A stretch of DNA of 64,000 bases from Slackia faecicanis (GTDB lineage Bacteria > Actinomycetota > Coriobacteriia > Coriobacteriales > Eggerthellaceae), in the NCBI RefSeq assembly GCF_003725295.1, contig NZ_QICB01000005.1, forward strand, positions 1-64,000. Direction: 5' to 3'. The notes beneath the pieces were generated by a model that saw only the letters and a list, made by a program, of their open reading frames with translations, was not told the DNA's origin and ran no database searches. Within the stretch, counting starts at the first letter, position 1; each line of letters begins with the position of its first letter. Below are positions 57,598 to 64,000 of the stretch, piece by piece. The position numbers and the translations under genes are program-made.

Positions 57598-59055
57598 TTA
57601 TGCAAGCGGAAACGTCACTTCGAAAACGCTGCCGCGCGGGTCGTTGCCGTAGACGCGCACCGTCGCGCCGTGCAGCTGGGCCGCATGCTTGACGATAGCA
57701 AGGCCCAGGCCCGTGCCTCCCGTTTCCTTCGAACGGCTCTCGTCCACGCAGAAGAAGCGCTCGAACACCTTCTCGCGCAGATTGGGCGGAATGCCCACGC
57801 CCGTATCCGCCACTCGCATCATCGGCGCGCCGCGACGGTCGCGCGACACCGACACCGTGACGCTGCCGCCTTCGACGTTATACCTGATGGCATTTTCCAC
57901 CAGATTGCGCATCATCTCCTCGAGCATGCGCGCATTGCCCTTCACGAGGATGTCGGACACCTCGTCGTCGGGCGCGTTCACATGAAGCGTTACGCAGCGG
58001 CGGGCAGCCGAAGGCTCGAGGCGCCCCGCCACCGAACGGGCCGCCTTGAACAGCGACACGTCCTGGCACATATCGAGCGCCATGCTTTCGGCGGGGTCTT
58101 GCGCATCGTCGAGGCGCGAGAGCGTGAGCAGCTCATCGACCAGCGTTTTCATGCGCTGGGCCTCGTCGTGGATCAATCCCACGAATCGCTGCACGTCTTC
58201 GGGACGCGCGATGCCGCGGTCGATGATCTCGGCGTAGCCGGAGATGACCGTGAGCGGCGTTTTCAGCTCGTGCGACACGTTCGCTGTGAACCTGCGACGC
58301 TCGGCGGCCTGGGCGTCGATGCTCTTCTTCTGCGCCTCGAGGCGGTCGAGCAGCGGCACCAGCTCCTGCGGCGCCTCGTTTTCCAAAGGGCGGTCAAGGT
58401 CGACCGCAGAGAACTCCGATGCGATCTTGCGCGAGATGGCCCACGCCGCCGCAAGCGCAGCCAACACCGCAGCAAGCAGCACGAACACATAGGGCACGAT
58501 CAGCGACTGCAGCACGCCCCAGACGCTTGCCTGGGTGACGGCCAAACGCAGAATCGAGCCTTCCTGCAGGCGGATGCAGTGATAAAGCGTTTCCTTCTGC
58601 AGCGTTTCGGAATACCGGCCCGACCGGCCTTCGCCTGTCTCCATGGCCTGGATGACCTCGGGGCGCATGGCGTGATTGTCCAGCACGGCGGCATCGGCCC
58701 GGTTGTCGAACAACACCGCGCCGTCTTCGCCGATCAGCGTGACCCTGGTGTCGGCGGGAACGACCGCCGCATCGTGGCGCAAAAGCGCCAGCGTGGTCTG
58801 CCGATCGCCGCCCTTTCCATCGAGAACCGAGGCGAATGCCTCGCATTCGGACTCCAGGTCGCCGGCGGCGCGGGCGTCCACCGCGTAATAGAAGGCCACC
58901 GCGAACAGAACGACGCAGGCGATGGCCACGCCCGCGGTGGCGAGCATGACCGTGCGCGCAATCGTGCGCGACAACGAACGGCGCGGCCCCTTTTGGGAGC
59001 CGCGCCCGTCCTCCGCGCCCGTGCGCGGAGGGATTTCTTCGGAATGCAGCGCCAT
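57598..59055 (-). CDS. phoR: Phosphate-regulon-type sensor histidine kinase
   Basis: A 485-residue kinase. TM1 (about 33-58) and TM2 (about 180-208) flank a 120-residue extracytoplasmic domain. HisKA has NVSHELKTPLTVISGY. The ATPase domain has NLVENAIRYN, DTGVGIP and GGTGLGLAIV. It lies two bases after the response regulator in the pst-phoU operon, so it very likely reports phosphate status through Pst/PhoU. The name phoR rests on this context. Confidence 0.9.
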   Translation of the reverse strand: MALHSEEIPPRTGAEDGRGSQKGPRRSLSRTIARTVMLATAGVAIACVVLFAVAFYYAVDARAAGDLESECEAFASVLDGKGGDRQTTLALLRHDAAVVPADTRVTLIGEDGAVLFDNRADAAVLDNHAMRPEVIQAMETGEGRSGRYSETLQKETLYHCIRLQEGSILRLAVTQASVWGVLQSLIVPYVFVLLAAVLAALAAAWAISRKIASEFSAVDLDRPLENEAPQELVPLLDRLEAQKKSIDAQAAERRRFTANVSHELKTPLTVISGYAEIIDRGIARPEDVQRFVGLIHDEAQRMKTLVDELLTLSRLDDAQDPAESMALDMCQDVSLFKAARSVAGRLEPSAARRCVTLHVNAPDDEVSDILVKGNARMLEEMMRNLVENAIRYNVEGGSVTVSVSRDRRGAPMMRVADTGVGIPPNLREKVFERFFCVDESRSKETGGTGLGLAIVKHAAQLHGATVRVYGNDPRGSVFEVTFPLA

Positions 59056-59057
59056 GA

Positions 59058-59792
59058 CTACCCCTTCATGCGGTAGCCCACGCCGCGCACCGTTTCGATG
59101 AGCGACGCCGCCTGGGAATCGGCCTCGCCGAGCTTCTTGCGAAGCGTCTGAATATGGGCATCCACCGTGCGGGTCTCGCCCGCCACTTCATAGCCCCACA
59201 CCTGGTCGAGCAGCTGGCCGCGCGACACCACGATGCCGCGGTTATGCATGAGAAAGCGCAGCGTCTCGAACTCCTTGTGCGTCAGGCGCACCTCGGCGCC
59301 GGACACCTCCACCACGTAGCGGGCCGCGTCCAAATGAATCGGGCCCGCGTCCATGATGTCGGCCTTTTCGGCGGCGTCGGAGCGCTCGGAAGCCGCATCG
59401 GAAGCCTGGCGGGCCAGTTCCGCGTCGCGGCGCACGCGGCGCAGAAGCGCATTCACGCGGGAAAGCAGCTCCATCATGCCGAACGGCTTCGCCAGATAAT
59501 CGTCGGCGCCCGAATCGAGGCCGAGCACCGTGTCGAACTCGGTGGATTTCGCCGTGAGCATCATCACGGGAATGTTTTCGGTATCGGGACGGCCTCGCAG
59601 CTTCTTGAGCACCGAGATGCCGTCTTCGCCCGGAAGCATCACATCGAGGATGAACAGGTCGGGCACGGCCTGCTCGAGCGCCTCGTACAGCTCGCTCGCG
59701 CAGGCGAATCCGCGCGTCTCATGCCCTGTCTGCGCCAACGTGTACAGCGTCAGATTGCGAATCTGTTCGTCGTCCTCGAGGTAGTAGATCAT
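59058..59792 (-). CDS. Phosphate-regulon-type response regulator (PhoB/PhoP)
   Basis: A 244-residue OmpR-family regulator. The receiver has LEDDE, LDVMLPG and KPF; a 30-residue acidic linker precedes the winged helix ending in ETVRGVGYRMKG. Start ATG 59792 overlaps the phoU stop by four bases (ATGA). The first residues MIYYLEDDE match such regulators, and the longer frame to 60068 is out-of-frame phoU shadow. Expected to activate phosphate-starvation genes, including this operon. Confidence 0.9.
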   Translation of the reverse strand: MIYYLEDDEQIRNLTLYTLAQTGHETRGFACASELYEALEQAVPDLFILDVMLPGEDGISVLKKLRGRPDTENIPVMMLTAKSTEFDTVLGLDSGADDYLAKPFGMMELLSRVNALLRRVRRDAELARQASDAASERSDAAEKADIMDAGPIHLDAARYVVEVSGAEVRLTHKEFETLRFLMHNRGIVVSRGQLLDQVWGYEVAGETRTVDAHIQTLRKKLGEADSQAASLIETVRGVGYRMKG

Positions 59793-60448
59793 CCGATCAA
59801 ATCTCCTTTGTGCATGCCCGTCAGGCCGTATTCGACCCATTCCGCGACGTTTTCGGCATGGTCGGCGATGCGTTCGAGATACTTCGCCGCCATCAGCGCC
59901 TCGACCAGACTGTTCGCGGGCTCGGAATCTTCCTTGATGGCCGCGATCACGTCGTTCTTCACCTTGCAGAACAGCTCGTCGACCTGCTCGTCGGACCCTA
60001 TGACCGCGCGGGCCTTCTCCACGTCGCTTTCGACGAAGGCCTCCACCGCGTCGTGCACCATGTCGCACGCCTGCTCGGCCATGCCGCGCAGGTGCTTGGA
60101 AAGTCGGGCGTCGATCGGACCGTCGATGGCGAGCATGGTGTCGCAGATGTCTGCGGCCTGGTCGCCGATGCGCTCCATGTCGCCGACCATCTTAAGGGCG
60201 GACGACACGTGGCGCAAGTCGCTCGCGACGGGCTGCTGGGTGAGCAGCAGCTTCAGGCACAGGCTCTCGACGTCGCGCTCCTGGCGGTCGATGTCGTCGT
60301 CGCCTTCGATCACGCGGGCGGCAAGCTCCGCGTCGCGCTCTTCCATCACCTTGACCGCGGAAACCACGGCCTCTTCCATCGACGACGCCATGACGAGCAT
60401 CTGGGCGTCGAGAAGCGAGAGTTCATGCTGGAAAACAGTCCTCATCAT
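59789..60448 (-). CDS. phoU: Phosphate transport system regulator PhoU
   Basis: A 219-residue all-helical protein with two repeats of the PhoU domain, carrying the metal-binding patterns DxxxER (DMERIGD, YLERIAD). It links Pst transporter state to the PhoR kinase. It is located four bases after pstB and overlaps the response regulator gene. Confidence 0.93.
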   Translation of the reverse strand: MMRTVFQHELSLLDAQMLVMASSMEEAVVSAVKVMEERDAELAARVIEGDDDIDRQERDVESLCLKLLLTQQPVASDLRHVSSALKMVGDMERIGDQAADICDTMLAIDGPIDARLSKHLRGMAEQACDMVHDAVEAFVESDVEKARAVIGSDEQVDELFCKVKNDVIAAIKEDSEPANSLVEALMAAKYLERIADHAENVAEWVEYGLTGMHKGDLIG

Positions 60449-60452
60449 TGGC

Positions 60453-61271
60453 TTAGCCGAACCTTCCTGTGATGTAGTCTTCGGTACGCTTGTCGACCGG
60501 ATGGCTGAACAGCATCTGCGTGTCGCCGTATTCCACCAAATCGCCCAGCAGGAAGAACGCGCACTTGTCGGAAATGCGCGCCGCCTGCTGCATGTTGTGG
60601 GTGACCATGACCACGGTGTAGTCCTTCTTCAGCTCGACGGCCAGGTCCTCGATGCGGCCCGTGGAAAGCGGGTCGAGGGCGCTGGTGGCCTCGTCCATCA
60701 GAAGCACCTCGGGCTCGACGGCCAAAGCGCGGGCGATGCACAGACGCTGCTGCTGGCCGCCAGACAGGCCCAGGGCGCTCTTCTTCAAGCGGTCCTTGAG
60801 CTCATCCCAGATGGCGGCCTTGCGCAGGGCGTTTTCGACGATGCCGTCGAGCTCTTCTTTACCCTTGATGCCATGCGTGCGCGGTCCGAAGGCCACGTTG
60901 TCATAGACGCTCATGGGGAAAGGATTGGGTTTCTGGAACACCATGCCCACGCGACGGCGCAGGTGGTTGACGTCGGTTCCCTTGGCGTAGATGTTCTCGC
61001 CGTCGAGGGCCACGACGCCCTCGATGCGGCAGCCTTCGACCAGGTCGTTCATGCGGTTGAGCGTGCGCAGCAGGGTCGATTTGCCGCAGCCCGAGGGACC
61101 GATGAATGCCGTGATCTGATTGGCGGGAATGTCCATGTTCACGCCGTGCAGCGCATGGAAGTCGCCGTAGAACAGGTCGAGGTTTTGAACCGCGATCTTG
61201 GTCTCTTCCTCCGACTCCCCAGAAGAAGGCGTCGGGACGCAGGCTGCAGACGCCTGTTTGATTTCGCTCAC
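60453..61271 (-). CDS. pstB: Phosphate ABC transporter ATP-binding protein
   Basis: A 272-residue ATPase with [39 protein letters not shown] and VTHNMQQA, typical of PstB. Start is GTG 61271 (VSEIKQA) with AAGGAA seven bases upstream; the in-frame ATG at 61412 would add 47 unlikely residues. A 140-base gap separates it from pstA. Confidence 0.94.
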   Translation of the reverse strand: MSEIKQASAACVPTPSSGESEEETKIAVQNLDLFYGDFHALHGVNMDIPANQITAFIGPSGCGKSTLLRTLNRMNDLVEGCRIEGVVALDGENIYAKGTDVNHLRRRVGMVFQKPNPFPMSVYDNVAFGPRTHGIKGKEELDGIVENALRKAAIWDELKDRLKKSALGLSGGQQQRLCIARALAVEPEVLLMDEATSALDPLSTGRIEDLAVELKKDYTVVMVTHNMQQAARISDKCAFFLLGDLVEYGDTQMLFSHPVDKRTEDYITGRFG

Positions 61272-61411
61272 GCGTTCGTTCCTTTCTTGAAAGGCGCCCA
61301 AGCGGCGCCCGGTCTTTACCGCGACGGCGTCACGCCGGCATCGGACGGCGGGCACGGACGGGCCCGAAGGCATGCCCGCGCGGCCGCCATTCCGACGCAA
61401 AGCCTGTCGCA

Positions 61412-62296
61412 CTAGACTTTGGTCAGACGCTTGGCGGCGAACGACGCCAAGGCGTTGATGGCCACCACGATGATGAGAAGCACGACGGCGGTGGCGTAGG
61501 TCGCGTCGATATGCAGGCCCTCGCAGGAAAGCACGTACATATGGACCGACATGGTGCGCACCGAGTCGAAAATGCCGCCCGGAATGGCCGCGACGGTGCC
61601 GGCCGTGAAGATAAGCGCCGCAGACTCGCCGACGATACGGCCGATCGACAGGATGATGCCGCCGAGAATGCCCGGCATGGCGGGCGGGAGCACGACCGAA
61701 AGCACGGTGCGCAGGCGGCCTGCGCCCAGGCCGAAGCTGCCTTCGCGATACGAGTCAGGCACCGCGCGCAGCGCCTCTTCAGTGGTGCGCATAATCGTAG
61801 GCAAGACCATGATGGCAAGCGTCAAGCAGCCCGACAGAAGCGAAAGGCCCCAGCCGAGGAACGTGACGAAGAACAGCATGCCGAACAGGCCGTACACGAT
61901 GGAGGGAATGCCCGCCAGGGTTTCTGCGGTGATGCGGACCACCTTGACGAACTTGTTGCCGCGCGTGGTGTATTCGACCAAAAAGACGGCCGCCATGACG
62001 CCCAAAGGCACGGCGATCACGAGAGTCAGGGCCACGGCGAGCAGGGTGTTCACCAAAGACGGCAGCATCGAGACGTTCTGGGAGTTGTACTCCAAGGCGA
62101 ACAAGTCGGGATTGAACGCGGGGATGCCCATGACCAGGATGTAGCCGACGATGATGACGAGGGTCGCGGCGGTCGCCACGGCCGCGATACGCACGAGCGC
62201 ACCGAGGATCGCCGAAGAGACCTTGCGATGGGGCTTCTTGGGGGCTTCGGCGGCCGCGTTCTTCGACGCCGCGGCGGAATTCGTTTTCTGTTCCAT
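61412..62296 (-). CDS. pstA: Phosphate ABC transporter permease PstA
   Basis: A 294-residue permease with six membrane segments after a ~30-residue Lys/Ala-rich N-terminus. The EAA-loop region [34 protein letters not shown] is visible. The ATG overlaps the pstC stop (TAATG), so the two permeases are coupled. Confidence 0.93.
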   Translation of the reverse strand: MEQKTNSAAASKNAAAEAPKKPHRKVSSAILGALVRIAAVATAATLVIIVGYILVMGIPAFNPDLFALEYNSQNVSMLPSLVNTLLAVALTLVIAVPLGVMAAVFLVEYTTRGNKFVKVVRITAETLAGIPSIVYGLFGMLFFVTFLGWGLSLLSGCLTLAIMVLPTIMRTTEEALRAVPDSYREGSFGLGAGRLRTVLSVVLPPAMPGILGGIILSIGRIVGESAALIFTAGTVAAIPGGIFDSVRTMSVHMYVLSCEGLHIDATYATAVVLLIIVVAINALASFAAKRLTKV

Positions 62297-63147
62297 TACT
62301 TCTTCGACCTCGCATTCAATGCGGCGAACACCAGATTGATCACCAGGACGAACACGAACAGCACGACCGCGGTGGCAATCAGGGCGTCCCTGTGCAGATC
62401 GGCCGCATAGCCCATCTCCATGACGATGTTGGTGGTAAGGGTGCGCACGCCGTCCAGCAGGCTGTTGGGGATCTGGACCTGGTTGCCTGCGATCATGACG
62501 ACGGCCATGGTCTCGCCGATGGCGCGGCCGACGCCCAGGACGACGCCCGCCATGATGCCCGAGCCCGCTGCGGGAACGAGCACGCGGAACACGCTGCGCT
62601 CGTGGTCGGCGCCCAGAGCGAGCGCGCCTTCGTAGTAGCTCTCAGGCACGGCATCGAGGGAGTTGCGCGCCACCGTGATGATCGTGGGCAAGATCATGAC
62701 GCCCAAGATGATCGAGGCGGCGAGCAGGCTCATGCCCTGCACGTGGAACACCTGGCGGATCAGAGGAACCAGCACCACCAATCCGAAGAAGCCGTAGATG
62801 ACGGAGGGAATGCCGGCCAAAAGCTCGACGCCCGGAGTCAGAAGGCGCTTGACGCGGGGGCTGGCGAAGCGGGACAGATACACCGCGCAGAACAGGCCGA
62901 TCGGCACGCCGATCACCAGAGCGCCCAGCGTGGCGTAGATGCTTCCCAGGATCATCGGCAGAATGCCGTAGATGTCGCTACCGGGCTTCCAAACGGTGCC
63001 GGTAAGGAATTCCAGCGGACCGATCTCGGCGATGGCCGGGACGCCGCTTGCGAAGAGGAAGACGCAAATCAGGGCAACCGCGAGGATCGAAACCCCCGCG
63101 GCAGCCGTGAAAAGCACCTTCGCTACCGTTTCTTTGATGCTTTTCAT
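62296..63147 (-). CDS. pstC: Phosphate ABC transporter permease PstC
   Basis: A 283-residue permease with six membrane segments, an extracytoplasmic loop after TM1 (LEFLTGTVWKPGSDIYGILPMILGSIYAT) typical of PstC, and EAA loop AVPESYYEGALALGADHERSVFRVLVPAAGSGI. It pairs with PstA to form the phosphate channel. It lies 15 bases after pstS. Confidence 0.94.
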   Translation of the reverse strand: MKSIKETVAKVLFTAAAGVSILAVALICVFLFASGVPAIAEIGPLEFLTGTVWKPGSDIYGILPMILGSIYATLGALVIGVPIGLFCAVYLSRFASPRVKRLLTPGVELLAGIPSVIYGFFGLVVLVPLIRQVFHVQGMSLLAASIILGVMILPTIITVARNSLDAVPESYYEGALALGADHERSVFRVLVPAAGSGIMAGVVLGVGRAIGETMAVVMIAGNQVQIPNSLLDGVRTLTTNIVMEMGYAADLHRDALIATAVVLFVFVLVINLVFAALNARSKK

Positions 63148-63162
63148 AACGTATCGCTATCG

Positions 63163-64000
63163 TTAAGCGATTTCAGACCAGTCGGTGATGTCGCCGGTGA
63201 AGATACCCTTGACCTGGTCGGAGGTAAGGTCGTCGACGGAGGAGCCGTTGTTCACGATGACAGCGATGCCGTCCATGGCGATCACGACGGGCTTGACGCC
63301 CTGGGAGAGCTCGGAATCTTTCAGCTCACGGGAGGCCATGCCCAAGTCGCAGGTGCCGTCGATGGCAGACTGGACGCCGGTGGAGGAGTCGGACTGCTGG
63401 ACCTCGACCTTGACGTCGGGGTTGAGAGCCTCATAGGCCTCGGCGAGCTTCTCCATGATCGGGGTGACGGAGGAGGAGCCGGCCACGACCACCTTGCCGG
63501 ACTTGCCGGAAGCGGTGTAGGAGGCGGCGGAGTCAGCGACGGAGACGTACTCGGAGTCGACGACCTCCTGGCCCTCGGCGCTCATGATGAAGTTCAGGAA
63601 GTCCTGAGCGACCTCGGACATGCCGTCCTTGGCGACGACGTTGAAGGGACGGGCGACCTTGTAGGAACCGTCCTTGACGCCCTCGGCGGAGGGGGCCACG
63701 CCGTCGATTTTGACAGGCTTGACGGTTTCATTGACAGAGCCCAGGGAGATGTAGCCGATGGAAGCGGGATCGCCAGCGACGGTGGTCATCATGACCGAGG
63801 TGGAGTTGGTGACGACGGCGGAAGAGGTGGTAGCGTCCTTCTTGTTGTCGTCGAGCACGCCGAACAGCTCGGTGAATGCGCCGCGGGTGCCCGAACCGTC
63901 CTCGCGGGAGATGACCGAGATCGCGCCGCCGTTCTCCGCAGGAGCGGAGCCGTCGGAGGACTCGCCGCCGCCCGAAGAGCAGCCGACCAACGCGAACGCG
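63163..64000 (-). CDS. pstS: Phosphate-binding lipoprotein PstS, circularly permuted; 5' end cut by window edge
   Basis: The visible 278 codons begin inside a lipoprotein signal (A-L-V-G-C lipobox, Cys codon 63979-63981), so only part of the signal peptide is missing. A Gly/Ser linker leads to SREDGSGTR, IGYISLGSVNETVKPVKIDGV, ARPF and SAEGQEVV, which form the second half of ordinary PstS. Only then come VVVAGSSSVTPIMEKLAEAY, CDLGMASREL, AMDGIAVIVN and GIFTGDITDWSEI, ordinarily the first half. Phosphate-binding elements from both halves are kept, so the fold should still close. It heads the pst-pho operon. Confidence 0.9.
   Translation of the reverse strand, partial: AFALVGCSSGGGESSDGSAPAENGGAISVISREDGSGTRGAFTELFGVLDDNKKDATTSSAVVTNSTSVMMTTVAGDPASIGYISLGSVNETVKPVKIDGVAPSAEGVKDGSYKVARPFNVVAKDGMSEVAQDFLNFIMSAEGQEVVDSEYVSVADSAASYTASGKSGKVVVAGSSSVTPIMEKLAEAYEALNPDVKVEVQQSDSSTGVQSAIDGTCDLGMASRELKDSELSQGVKPVVIAMDGIAVIVNNGSSVDDLTSDQVKGIFTGDITDWSEIA

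Overview
The window is high-GC, gene-dense bacterial chromosome. It has no phage, CRISPR array, transposase or plasmid genes. The gene content suggests an actinobacterium of the class Coriobacteriia, probably Eggerthellaceae. Pointers are a LuxR regulator with a multi-pass membrane N-terminus divergent from an exported haem/molybdopterin operon, an anaerobe-type one-carbon pair (fhs plus a cyclodeaminase-type gene), and a Pst system with a domain-permuted PstS. This placement is inference; no 16S gene is visible, although the left edge looks like the leader of an rRNA operon running out of the window.

Layout. 1-478: promoter and leader on the minus strand (rRNA-like), then AT-rich palindromes. 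479-2706: 2-hydroxyacid dehydrogenase, an ABC ATPase and ridA (minus). 2878-9230: ilvA and leuA-leuC-leuD-leuB (plus). 9415-11713: UspA, a CarD-type regulator, purC. 11939-18107: a PARG-like protein with an altered catalytic motif, then an exported electron-transfer operon (triheme/sulfite-oxidase fusion lipoprotein, the N-terminal half of a second sulfite-oxidase-like protein, a NapC/NrfH-type cytochrome, and the C-terminal half of that second protein), with a divergent LuxR membrane regulator. 18286-24899: purL and the formyl-THF genes. 25202-29150: a two-component system, an MFS transporter and an acetyltransferase. 29397-34459: a MATE/ABC operon, birA and a folP-folK fusion. 34460-43465: ftsH-hpt, a small membrane protein, two LCP wall-polymer ligases and a polysaccharide deacetylase. 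43924-49131: ilvD-ilvB-ilvN-ilvC. 49445-51106: an SRAP protein and four tRNAs (Leu, Lys, Gln, Thr). 51274-57378: an M20 dipeptidase, an MFS-CBS fusion, and a xanthine permease with xanthine phosphoribosyltransferase. 57598-64000: pstS-pstC-pstA-pstB-phoU-response regulator-phoR (minus); pstS is cut by the right edge.

How the genes work together. The branched-chain amino-acid pathway is nearly complete: ilvA feeds 2-oxobutanoate into ilvBN, ilvC and ilvD, and leuACDB extend 2-oxoisovalerate to leucine; no branched-chain aminotransferase is seen. ridA stands divergent from ilvA, whose reactive enamine product it hydrolyses. purC, purL, hpt, xpt and the xanthine permease cover purine synthesis and salvage. 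fhs and the cyclodeaminase-type gene handle one-carbon units. The pst-pho operon is a full phosphate uptake and sensing unit.

Most unusual points: a PstS whose two halves are in reversed (circularly permuted) order; a sulfite-oxidase-like gene split in two with a cytochrome gene lying between the halves; a PARG-like protein with Gln where the catalytic Glu should be; an MFS exporter fused to CBS domains; and two families of short dispersed intergenic repeats, one of them a ~150 bp element with inverted ends.
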